Origin: Paraglomus occultum
Lineage: Eukaryota > Glomeromycota > Glomeromycetes > Paraglomerales > Paraglomeraceae
DNA: 20,580 bases
Assembly: GCA_910592205.1 (NCBI GenBank)
Contig: CAJVPJ010000624.1
Location: 1-20,580 of the forward strand
Reading direction: 5' to 3'
Shown: positions 12,265 to 20,580 of the stretch, piece after piece
Layout of the letters: each line of letters opens with the position of its first letter
How positions within the stretch are numbered: position 1 is the first letter of the stretch
Translations under genes and position numbers: made by a program
Notes under the pieces: model-generated
Seen by the model: only the letters and a program-made list of their open reading frames with translations
The model's database searches: none
Told to the model about the DNA's origin: nothing

Positions 12265-12749
12265 ATAGTGCAATAGAATATTATTTAACAGATGTTTTTT
12301 TGTACTGTATCGTTGAATTCCTTTACTAAAGAATAAATAATTCTTTATCGGATTGATAAATTAAGATCGAAGCTGGTTACTTATCGTTAACAAGTGTTTG
12401 AGAAGTGTATTCGTATTCACGTGTGTTGTTGTAATGGCTTATATGTACCAATTAGCATAATAGTAGTAATAGCGACATCCATCCGCCATGCACATATACG
12501 TTATTATTATTGCAATCGCAGTTACTTGATTCTACTCTCGTGCAGGGACAATTATTACAGAACTTATAGTCAGTGCAGGCGATATGGTCGAAAGCAGGAT
12601 CATGGACATTGGGTATTTGACTGAATAAGATGGTCAACACATGAAAACCGTTACTCGTCAAAGAGCAGAAGTAATACATACAAGATTTGTGGATTTATTT
12701 CGTGGATAAAATAATTTAGCTTATGTAACTCGATTATTGCATTTGTTCA
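12265..12749. other. Convergent gap between alpha-tubulin and SDA1
   Basis: This region contains the 3' flanks of two convergent genes. A candidate polyadenylation signal for tubulin lies at 12332-12337. Short open frames on both strands have no recognisable content, and I see nothing else. Confidence 0.55.
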
Positions 12750-15532
12750 TTATCGTTTCTTCTTTGCTTGTTGCTTTCTTAGCTGTATCTGTGGAGCAAT
12801 TTTAAATACACGCTGGCTTTTAGTTTCAGCGGTCTTCGAATAATCCGAACCGTCTCATGAAGCTTGACACCATATCTTACCTGCTTTTTTCTTAAGCTCA
12901 TCTTCTTCATGGTAAGCGTGTTTCTCTTGTGTACTACCATCATAAATGCTTTATTCCTGATCTTTTCTTTGTTTGTAGTGCTAGATCCTTCCGCTCTCTT
13001 ATCTTTGTGCGCTCCATATTTTTCACGTCCCTCACGACCTGCTCTCACAGACTCTACACGTTCTTCATAATCTTGCTTAGCCTTTTTACGAGGACCTATT
13101 ATGGTATTTACATCGACTACATCTGATAGTTCTTCATGTTGACTGAGGAAATCATTTATAAAGTTAATAGCGCTGCGACAAACAAAAGAAAAAAAAATAC
13201 GAAAAGACGTCAAGCTTATACGAACGTCGAATCTAATTTTCGTTTCTCCCCGGTGACTTCATCAGTAACCTCTTCAGTGACTACTTTGACTTCACCATAT
13301 TGCAACGGCTTGTAATCTTTCATGTTCATACTAACTGTTCGACCCTGTCAACGCATAATGATTAAAAAATTCAAAAAAATAGATCACATATAGTCTCAAC
13401 TCGCTTACTCTGTCTTTGCGATGCAACAGCTCAGGATTTAGTTCCCTATATAAAGCTATTAACGATCGCGCAGCCATCATCACACCCTTGGTACGATCCG
13501 ATTTGTACTCGGTCAGGTCTTGCAGCAGCGTCGCATCGATAGCGAGAGGTTGGCGTGTACAGATTTCTCGTATGGCGTTCAAACTATAATATTTAATTCG
13601 ACGCAAGGAATTAGATTATCTCATCAAACTCGAGCACGCAATGTTCCCCGAACACGTCTTCCATGACCAGCATACCCAGCAATCATAACCTCAGCAGCAC
13701 AACGATCATTGACGAAACCGTTTGCTATCGCCTTTACAACCGGCTCCAACACATCAGGGGGTACAAGTTCATGAGTTGCTTGTGCCAAGATGGCTAAAAC
13801 CAATGTAACATCACGCTGATGTGGTTGCAGATATCTTATTATATACGGATAAAAGCCTAGCAACATCAACTTGTGGATGCCGATAATACGCGAGATCAAA
13901 TTCATCGTCATTAATTTGACTTCAAAACGATCATTATTAGATGATTGTTGCAATATCGAAAACAATTTCTCGGCAAATCCTTCGTTGAACGAAAAAAAGG
14001 AACCGTAAGCAAACCGAAACAACAAAATGAAAGTATTCGTATACACTAAAATAAGGACGGAGTCAAAACCTTGAGGATCATTCAAAAGATGCAAAGCCGA
14101 AAAATTAAAGCTCTCTGCCTTGTGCTTTTGTTTTGCCTTCTTTCGCATAGTAGCCAAAGCTTTTTCCATTTTGCGCGCCTTTGATTTCGTCTTTTTATTT
14201 ATATGGTTGATGTGTTGTAATTTTCTTATGTCAACCACGTCATCCTTAGATTGAAAAAAATCTCGGTAAAGCAATTCCAAGCAGAAACTTGTATGGGAAT
14301 TCAGAGTCCTCAATTCTGACAAACCTCCGAACTGCTTCCACTTTCTTCTTCTTCATTAGAGCCCAAGAAAAACTTGAGCGCTGTAACTTTTATCTTGGTT
14401 ACGGGATGGAAACATGCTTCCGCTATGACATTCACGGTCTTGTCATCACTCCTGTTTTCCCACATTAATGCCGGTCAGCAAAATATTTTACCGTTAATTA
14501 CAATAGATTAACACAAGAATCAACATACCATACATTTTTCTTGTATAGCTCAATACAGACGTCCAAACTTTTCTTTGCTGCAACAGCATTTTCAGACATC
14601 TCCTGTTTGAACAGTTCTTTACCTTGGCGTGCAAGGTCACCACCTGATCCGGAAGTGCCTTGCAATATGGTATACATGAAATTTTGCAAGATCTTATTCA
14701 GCTTAATGTTCTTATGTTTCGCGTTCGCGTTTTTTATGTCATTAACGATGAAGGTGTACAGAGAATCACGCAATTGTTTGTCGCGTGCGCGAAAGAGCGT
14801 GAAGAATAGAGATAGTATCCTTTTTGATGAGTTTTTTTTGTAAAGAAAAAAAAGAAATTGGAATAGAATGAACTCCAAAGTATTAAATAAAAAAGCGAAA
14901 AGACTTTTTCTTTTTTTCACGGGAATAATTCGAAAATCAACGACCGCCGAATTCGAATGTACGGTTGACCAACATCAGAGTTGCAAATGTCTATTAAAAA
15001 AAAAACGAGAAAAAGGAAATAATAATTACGTGGTGTTTGATACTATGTCTTTATTGCGAAGGAGTATAAGACCTTGCGCTAGTGTCCTACGAAGTTCAGG
15101 ATGCATGATCTGATAATTCTCAGACAAGATATCTATTATCTGTTGGGGGAAAGCTTTTGTTTCTTCCGGATAACATTGAGCAACCTTAAAAACAAAACAA
15201 TCGTATTAATTCAAGGTACATAGGCATTACAGGAATGTCAGACAGTGAAGGATCCAAACATCGAATTCCTTCATTGAAAACCACAGGTATTTTGCATACA
15301 CTCGTGGTCCTTTTTCTTCTTTCTTATTATCCACCTGTGATATAAAGGTGACCAAAGAGCCAAAGTCCTCCGCATCCTCGTCAGGTTTTAGCTTAAATAT
15401 AGTCAACTGAGATTCATAATGTCTAAATTGCTGCAAAAAGTCTTCCTTGTAAGAGACGGGGTCTCGTTTTATTAGATTCTGCAGTTGTGGCAAGTTTGTA
15501 GGAAGTGTAGCAGCTCTATTTCTTTTACCCAT
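12750..15532 (-). CDS. SDA1: SDA1 (SDAD1), 60S ribosome biogenesis and export factor
   Basis: Ten exons on the minus strand: 15532-15335, 15184-15030, 14819-14529, 14451-14325, 14244-14070, 13979-13676, 13583-13409, 13344-13226, 13172-12881 and 12788-12750, giving 624 residues. Conserved blocks run in family order: [105 protein letters not shown] followed by an acidic stretch, then [12 protein letters not shown], the [19 protein letters not shown] helices, and the basic tail with [18 protein letters not shown] and STTNKEK. The last exon ([12 protein letters not shown]) matches the usual Lys/Arg-rich terminus. SDA1 acts in the nucleolus in 60S maturation and export. Introns are 53-210 nt. The exon 8 donor (GTTCGT at 13225) is the least typical but is the only one that keeps frame. 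It is slightly shorter than yeast and human homologs. Confidence 0.94.
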
Positions 15533-15771
15533 ACTATTAAATATTTCAAAAAGTTTTTTTGGATCGAAACGAAATAAAATCTTTTTGCGCGAGGAAATGA
15601 CCAATCAGAAAAGTGATTACAGATCATTGGACATGTGAGATATTGAACATTGTATTAAAGCTCTTTTCGCAAAGGGATTCCTATTTGTTATTTGATTTTA
15701 TTATATTTTCCATCGGATAAGCGTTTGAAGGTGAATGCTGATATTATGTTAGTGCTAGTTATAACGTTAGA

Positions 15772-16353
15772 ATGTGGATTCTGCAAGTAAGATACTATTC
15801 TAACGAAAAAGACGAGGAGGAAATAGAGCTAGATATAGATGACGGGCGTAACGTCAGTGATGTCGACTACTACAACGGAAATACAAAGACGTTTCACGAC
15901 CCTGCAATTACTCTAATCTTCGAATATACTCCGGATGCTACCAACCCACATTCCTTTGTTTGGAGCTGCTCAGCCTATAGCCTTACTGTTTCTATCAGAG
16001 GCCATAACAACCCAAAAACGTAAGGCTCTTTACATCACCGCAGTTCCAGAAAACACATCCGACCGTATCCCGTACACACCACAGCAAGTCCACACAGCCG
16101 TATGTGAGTCCGCACGTTCGTCAGCTATGACACCAAAGGCGAAACGCATCTAAGGGCAATAGCCGGGATCAATACGGATGCTGTTATGAACTGCCCACCA
16201 ACCTCTAAGAGGGCCTTGAACGAGATGTACTATCCGGCCGGAACCCAAGATTCACACCATTTAGATGTAAATCTGAATGGCATAATTTTACAGTGTTGTG
16301 GTGCTAAAGTTTCGGTACGGTTGCGTCCGGTTATCGCGTTGGAGTCAAAGTAG
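15772..16353 (+). pseudogene. Unrecognised coding-like region in several frames
   Basis: I do not recognise this sequence. It is less AT-rich than its surroundings. Frame one (15772-16023) gives ATG then an acidic stretch (EKDEEEIELDIDDGRNVSD) and continues to TFHDPAITLIFEYTPD. A second frame (15935-16153) includes KRKALYITAVPENTSDRIPY. The first frame is open again from about 16108 to a stop at 16353, with SYDTKGETHLRAIAGINTD. Alternatively, an intron 16020-16126 (GTAAGG...CGTCAG) would join the first and last parts in phase. It lies divergently from SDA1 and just before a run of broken genes. It may be a broken gene, a spliced gene or chance; coding origin seems likelier than not. Confidence 0.35.
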
Positions 16354-16612
16354 CAATTGTCTGAACCTGGAGGAATGTTCCCCTTGATATATCATAAAAA
16401 TGCGTCGATCATTTACTTAAAATGTGTCGTCTCACGTTGCAACAAAGTAAAAAAATTTTAAAAACCGTAATTTACGTCACAATTTAATCTATTGTAAAAG
16501 GGATTGACGAATTCTCCAACACTTCTCGTCTCCCGCTTGGTTCAAACCAGCCCTTTGGCTACTCATTATCTAGCCACCTTTTAATAATAACAGACACTTT
16601 CCAACATCAGTC

Positions 16613-16652
16613 TCGATAAGTCGGCCAACCTCAAAAATGGCCGACTTATCGA
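16613..16652. repeat. Perfect 15-bp inverted repeat (hairpin)
   Basis: TCGATAAGTCGGCCA at 16613-16627 and its exact complement at 16638-16652 flank a 10-base loop, ACCTCAAAAA. There is no run of T after it and no gene ends just upstream, so it does not look like a terminator. It lies about 100 bases before the TIM10 remnant. It could be a regulatory hairpin or a trace of a small inverted-repeat element. Confidence 0.8.
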
Positions 16653-16754
16653 AAATCATGTGTTTGAAAATATACATTTAATTAATGGTATATACATTAT
16701 GTCATTTTAGAGTGAGTATATGATTATACGACAATATCAAATTTCATAGCCGCA

Positions 16755-17219
16755 ATGGTTATAAATAGCCCAGGAAAATGTCATCCAGGAAGGAGACACC
16801 ACAAAAAAGAAATTTTATTTCAATCACCCCATTTTTTCAAACTTGCTAAAATCTCCCGTTTCTTCATCTCACTCCGGCTTGGTGAGCAAACATTTGGCAG
16901 TTCGGTAGCAATCGTGGAACAAGAAATGGAGATGATAACCGACACTTATCAATCCCATAATGATAATTGGCTTCTTGTAGAGGATGTAGTCCTTTGTCGT
17001 GCGGGTCAGACTGTACATATAACAATGTTATCATTCCAACAGTATTGAGAAATGCATACCACCAAATTACGTCGAACCAGAGCTAAACAAAGGCGAATCA
17101 ATATGTATCGACAGATGTGTTGCAAGTTCTGGGATGTTTACACAAAAATCAGTGAATCTGTCGCCAAGAAAGGGCAGCAGCAACAGCAGGCAGCAGGCGG
17201 AGGATTCGGGATGATGTGA
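16755..17219 (+). pseudogene. TIM10: TIM10 small Tim chaperone, frameshifted copy
   Basis: The family is clear. VAIVEQEMEMITDTY precedes a twin CX3C array: the second exon (from 17043) gives [19 protein letters not shown], then CIDRCVA; the spacing between the two CX3C motifs is 16 residues, as in Tim10. The C-terminal part ([16 protein letters not shown], then a Gln run and GGGFGMM, stop at 17217) is in a different frame: one base is missing at 17122-17126, where GCAAG should read GCAAAG. The first cysteine of the array forms only if exon one ends at 16969 and the intron is 16970-17042, which would start GC rather than GT; no GT donor gives the needed phase. The true start is uncertain (16755 is the first ATG of the open frame). 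Small Tims carry hydrophobic precursors across the intermembrane space. Either a pseudogene or sequence error. Confidence 0.8.
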
Positions 17220-17396
17220 CGTTCAATCAAGAGTTATTGTTTTGTTTTTTTTCGACAGTCAAACGAACATTTGTTAACAAGAGTTTAAGGTAGAATTGTC
17301 GTAGATGAATGACCCAAAAATATTACTTCAATATACTTTGAAAATTGATCAATAGACAAGAATTCAATCAACTATGCTAACATCAATTTCGAAGTA

Positions 17397-17577
17397 CAGT
17401 CAGACCTCCCTAAGTGCAACTCGACGGGAGACATAGGAAAAAACTGATGAAACTTGCACTTATGGAGGGTGAAATGCTTATATAGCTTATAAACTTGGGA
17501 CTGAAACAGACTTTGCGCTTAGAGGGGTCAAACTTAGTAATTGCACTTAGGGGGTTGCACTTAGGGAAATCCCACTG
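17397..17577. mobile_element. 181-bp Tigger/pogo-like MITE
   Basis: The element starts CAGTCAGACCTCCCTAAGTG and ends with the near-complement (GCACTTAGGGAAATCCCACTG); the core CCCTAAGTGCAAC is exact on both sides. TA dinucleotides flank both ends (17395-17396 and 17578-17579), as expected for a Tc1/mariner-pogo target duplication. AAGTGCAA- and CTTAG-type motifs recur inside. There is no coding capacity, so it is a non-autonomous miniature element. Its tip CAGTCAGACCTCCC is close to that of the larger element at 7317 (CAGTCGACCTCCC). Confidence 0.9.
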
Positions 17578-17653
17578 TATTAGAAATACCTTTGAATGCT
17601 CGATGCGAAGTATGACATGATGTTGATCCCAAATGCATCAAGTAGGGATAAAA

Positions 17654-17963
17654 ATGGACATTGTTCTGTACAATACTATGATCAATGCATCTTTTAAAAA
17701 CAATGACATCAAGAATGCTCAGAAGTATCTAGACGAGATGACAGCTGCCGGACATAAACCAGACATATTACATTCAATACTCTGATGACAGGGTACAGTA
17801 AGCTAAATAATACCATTAAAGTGGAAGAAATATTTAAAAGTTTGGCCGAAGCAATATAGAGCCAAGGATAGATACTTACAACATCTTATTGTCATTATAC
17901 GTCTGCAATAGAAGCAAAAAGGCAGCGCAAGTGTATGAAACAATGAGATCACAAGGAGAATCA
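17654..17963 (+). pseudogene. Pentatricopeptide-repeat (PPR) protein fragment, frameshifted
   Basis: About three 35-residue PPR motifs can be read, each in a different frame. The first has DIVLYNTMINASFKN and KYLDEMTAAGHKPD (17657-17764), the second TFNTLMTGYSKLNN and VEEIFKSLAEA (17770-17853), and the third PRIDTYNILLSLYV and AAQVYETMRSQGE (17862-17960). The shifts at about 17766 and 17854 each equal loss of one base. No start, no stop in frame and no longer PPR array is present. PPR proteins bind organellar RNA in mitochondria. This piece lies between a MITE and the IBA57 remnant, so it may be the surviving part of a larger gene. Confidence 0.78.
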
Positions 17964-18070
17964 GCCATACAAAATTCTCCTATTAATAAATAATCAGCCC
18001 ATCACCTATCGGGATAGACGACCGGCAACCTTTGCCTTGACGACGACGACAACATTACGTACCCCTCACC

Positions 18071-18650
18071 TATAATAACACTCGCTAGCGTTCAAAAATA
18101 ACCATAGAAGATGTATCTGGCGAATACAACATTTGGAACGTATGGGGCGATGACTTTAAATAATCTCTGGTGGAGAAGACTGATACCTAACCGACAGCTA
18201 ATAAAATTACGGTAAGCGAATTGGTATTGAAAGAAGGTCTAGACGAAATAGGATGTAGAGATCGACGGTATCCTGGGATGGGACTCAGAATAGTGTTGCC
18301 ATCTGAGAAGAAAAAATCGCCGCTTCCATCTCATTTCACGCAACTACCTCCAGAAGAATATACTATACGAAGGATACTCCATGGTGTACCCGAGGGAATA
18401 ATCGACTTTCCGCCTGGCGAGGCTTTTCCGTTACAGTCTAATTTCGACTACATGGACGGATTGATTTTCGAAAAGGCTGTTACTTGGGACAAGAACTGAC
18501 TTTTCGAACTTATCATACTGGCATCACGCGGAAACGCATTCAATTTTATGCATCTAATGACGCAAGGCCGGACCGACTGTCCATTGACCGCACGATTGAA
18601 AACTTGAATGTACATCCGGGCAATGTTATTTATTCGTCAAGGACACAAAG
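18071..18650 (+). pseudogene. IBA57: IBA57/CAF17 (iron-sulfur cluster assembly GcvT-like) fragment, broken
   Basis: The central and C-terminal parts of an IBA57/CAF17 protein are recognisable: SKITIEDVSGEYNIWNVWGD (about 18092-18151), GCRDRRYPGMGLRIVLPSE (18251-18307), RRILHGVPEGIIDFPPGEAF and [11 protein letters not shown], and then, after loss of one base at 18476-18477, [20 protein letters not shown], where GCYIGQEL is the family signature. In-frame stops at about 18086, 18158 and 18188 break the first half; those in 18155-18215 can be bypassed by assuming further single-base losses. The N-terminal third and the C-terminal domain are not visible. IBA57 works with ISCA proteins in mitochondrial 4Fe-4S cluster assembly. 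The frame runs directly on into the uL23m remnant. Confidence 0.8.
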
Positions 18651-18795
18651 AGAAAAGAGTTGGGTAGGATCAGAGTTACAAGATGCAATACTATCTACCG
18701 AAAATCACAGGACCACAAATTCATCAAATCCCTTCTTTTTTCACTCTGTTGAATGGTGGAAATGGTCTTTCGTCTCTTTGCGCCAGGACTTAAGT

Positions 18796-19252
18796 CTATT
18801 TCCCAACATAGTATTCAAGTTAACTCGCGATCCGAAGCTCCCTCCTAACCAAGTTGCTTTTCGGGTACCACCTCGATTAAACAAATTCGATATACGAGAT
18901 TATCTTACAAACATTTACAATCTCGATGTCGTCAACGTGCGAATCATGAATTATCAAACTTATCGTTCAGTAACGGTCGGATCAGTTGAAATGAGAAAGA
19001 AGAAATCCAAATACAAGAAAGCGATTGTAACATTGAGCGAGGAATTCAAGCTTCCGATCCACCTGACCCGTTAATATTCGGAACTACAAGGGAGTACGCA
19101 GAAATGCAACTATTCAATACAGGAGATTGGCCGGATGGAAGAGTGGGCCAAAGAGACTTCTTGTTTTGACAAAAGAGAGAGAGGAAGCTCTGGAAAATAT
19201 AAATAAATCAAGTGATGATGCTACTAAAACGACGGAAGAAACAGAGGGATGA
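18796..19252 (+). pseudogene. MRPL23: Mitochondrial ribosomal protein uL23m, frameshifted
   Basis: [54 protein letters not shown] and KKAIVTL form the uL23 core of mitochondrial type. The next segment ([18 protein letters not shown], then LFNTGDWPDGRVGQ) is in the next frame, equal to loss of one A at 19048-19049. A second loss near 19155 is needed to reach LLVLTKEREEALENI and a Thr/Glu-rich end (stop 19250-19252). The start is not clear: the open frame extends upstream without a break into IBA57 sequence, so the N-terminus is unresolved. uL23m sits at the exit tunnel of the mitochondrial large subunit. Either a pseudogene or sequence error. Confidence 0.82.
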
Positions 19253-19392
19253 GTTTCTTCTGTCGCTGACCAATTGCCTCAACTAAATAAACGTTACCAT
19301 CAAATAAGCAAAAAATTATAATACGACGCTTGTGTGTGCACAACTGTGGTATTAGCGATCGCAAAGTGTATCTTAAATTACAAGTGGCTCTC

Positions 19393-19437
19393 GATATAAG
19401 AAAGTGATCGGGACCCGCCAAATTCCTTTCTTATATC
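19393..19437. repeat. 12-bp inverted repeat with 21-base loop
   Basis: GATATAAGAAAG at 19393-19404 is exactly complementary to CTTTCTTATATC at 19426-19437. It lies 140 bases after the uL23m stop, in the 3' flank. It could be a small hairpin or the edge of an old element; no target duplication or longer inverted repeat was found. Confidence 0.65.
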
Positions 19438-19624
19438 AAAACTTTATTTACACTAGGTATCTGTCTAGAGTTACTTGCCTTTTACATTGAATACTGTCAT
19501 TTACTACATCTTTTTTAAAGCGAAATAGCCTTTGAATAAAAGATCCATCTACCTTAACATCGTTGTTTGATTGATTGATAAAACGGAGAATAATACTGAT
19601 GTTATTATTATTGATAACTTCACT

Positions 19625-20177
19625 ATGACCTCACTTGACCCCAAGGGCTTATTTTTTGAATGCTTGGTGATTAGCCTATTTCAGAGTAAGAAGGCTACAT
19701 ACAACTATTGGCCTGTTGACAATATAAATAGCCAAGCTGAACCAGAGAAACTCACAGTGCAACCCCCAGCAGATGTCATGACATTTCAAGATCTGAAGGG
19801 TCTGAAGGAGATAGTGAATGAGGCACATGTGAGGGAAATTGTGAATAAATATCTTGTAGATGATGAGATGGATGAGGAAGAGTTGACAAATGAGCAGATA
19901 GAACAGAAAACGCGGAAGTTAATATTAATATTGGAACTGAAGATGCCAATGAAACTTGGCTGGATAGTTTATTGGAATTTACAGATCGAGATCAGTTTTT
20001 GCTACCAAAACAGAGGAATTTTGCCTCTGTTACTGTTGACCTCATTCGCTGGCCCAAACAAGTGATTATATTGAGCTTTTTAAAGTCACGACATCTGAAT
20101 CCCACCCCATCAAACTAGAACCACTTAAAAAGCTTATGAGAGTACTAAAGTGGCTCTGGGGGATTGGTCAGTTTTGA
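19625..20177 (+). pseudogene. Unrecognised protein-coding remnant in three frames
   Basis: I do not recognise the family. An ATG at 19625 opens a frame with WPVDNINSQAEPEKLTVQ, FQDLKGLKEIVNEAHVREIV and an acidic helix (DDEMDEEELTNEQIEQK). At about 19917 sense-like sequence moves to a second frame (NIGTEDANETWLDSLLEF, RDQFLLPKQRNFASV) and at about 20058 to a third (SDYIELFKVTTSESHPIKLE, KKLMRVLKWLWGIGQF, stop 20175-20177). Both shifts equal loss of one base. The amphipathic, charged composition suggests a real protein of about 185 residues, possibly from a repeat family. No catalytic motif was seen. Confidence 0.45.
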
Positions 20178-20190
20178 CTAATCTTTGTCA

Positions 20191-20210
20191 TACTAATACT
20201 AATACTAATA
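20191..20210. repeat. Short TACTAA hexamer microsatellite
   Basis: Three tandem copies of TACTAA plus TA. Isolated TACTAA or close matches occur again at about 20368-20395. The hexamer coincides with the fungal intron branch-point consensus, but no intron is predicted here. Confidence 0.6.
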
Positions 20211-20580
20211 CCAAATGATATGCCTGGCTATGGCTCTCAGAACTATCTTGGTCCAGGTAAAAGGGTGATTCAGGGTGAAAGGCCATATAACACAATGGTT
20301 TCTGGGAATTGAATTGAGAGGGTTGGGTGAGCAGGAAGAAGGTTGGTATTAGAGGTGTCAGAACAATACTAATACAGTCTTACTGACTAATACTAAATCA
20401 GCTTAATAATAAAAAGATTATTATTATATGGGGCGTGCTGCAACAAAACCAAACAAAGTGAACATTTGAAAATACCGATACGCGTAGCTCTTCCAATTTT
20501 GTAATCAAATCGCGTCACGTAAAATGTATAATAAACATAAACATTTGTACTATAAATTGACATGTTTGTATACCATATTG
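20211..20580. other. Terminal 370 bases without a recognisable feature
   Basis: AT-rich sequence with scattered TACTAAT-like motifs and no open frame that resembles a gene. Nothing further is visible before the end of the window. Confidence 0.5.

Noticed and set aside
12394-12624. Plus-strand frame between tubulin and SDA1
   Set aside because: Cys/Tyr/Ile-rich low-complexity translation in a 3' flank, without similarity or splice context.
17116-17132. Programmed -1 ribosomal frameshift in TIM10
   Set aside because: Slipping back one base would restore the frame, but there is no slippery heptamer, and neighbouring unrelated genes show the same kind of shift.

Overview
The window looks like nuclear DNA of a filamentous, probably early-diverging fungus (Mucoromycota or Glomeromycotina type; an inference). 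It is AT-rich, most genes carry several short introns (53-274 nt), and the gene set is fungal/eukaryotic: alpha-tubulin, the Golgi SNARE Bos1/membrin, the ribosome-biogenesis factor SDA1, a Rim8/PalF-like arrestin and an LMBR1-type membrane protein. There are also pogo/Tigger-like DNA transposon remnants. I derived exon boundaries by hand, from reading-frame continuity plus family conservation.

Layout. 1-1117 (+): 3' part of a macro-type poly(ADP-ribose) glycohydrolase (PARG) domain gene, four exons visible. 1708-3506 (-): arrestin-like protein, five exons, one with a GC-AG intron. 3972-5558 (+): nine-helix LMBR1 family protein, intronless. 5942-7057 (-): BOS1 homolog, six exons. 7317-8107: degenerate pogo/Tigger-like element with a broken CENP-B-type DNA-binding protein. 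8108-10453: 2.3 kb with no convincing gene. 10638-12264 (+): alpha-tubulin, two exons, with a TATA box. 12750-15532 (-): SDA1, ten exons. The conserved genes before 15.6 kb read cleanly once spliced.

From 15.6 kb onward the character changes. Coding-like sequence is abundant but every piece is broken. An unrecognised reading frame (15772-16353) is followed by TIM10 (16755-17219), a 181-bp Tigger-like MITE (17397-17577), a pentatricopeptide-repeat fragment (17654-17963), an IBA57/CAF17 fragment (18071-18650), mitochondrial ribosomal protein uL23m (18796-19252) and another unrecognised frame (19625-20177). From TIM10 onward, every frameshift I could place is restored by adding one base, so each behaves as a single-base deletion, several in short homopolymers. 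Either this is a decaying tract of mitochondrial-function genes or the consensus sequence is poor here; the sequence alone cannot decide. The four recognised genes here (TIM10, PPR, IBA57, uL23m) all serve mitochondria and lie on the same strand.

Gene arrangement is mostly alternating: PARG/arrestin, LMBR1/BOS1 and tubulin/SDA1 are convergent pairs, and arrestin/LMBR1 is a divergent pair sharing about 465 bp of upstream DNA. No rRNA, tRNA or CRISPR was seen. I do not see an obviously new molecular system; the most unusual items are the deletion-only broken tract, the GC-AG intron and the related Tigger elements.
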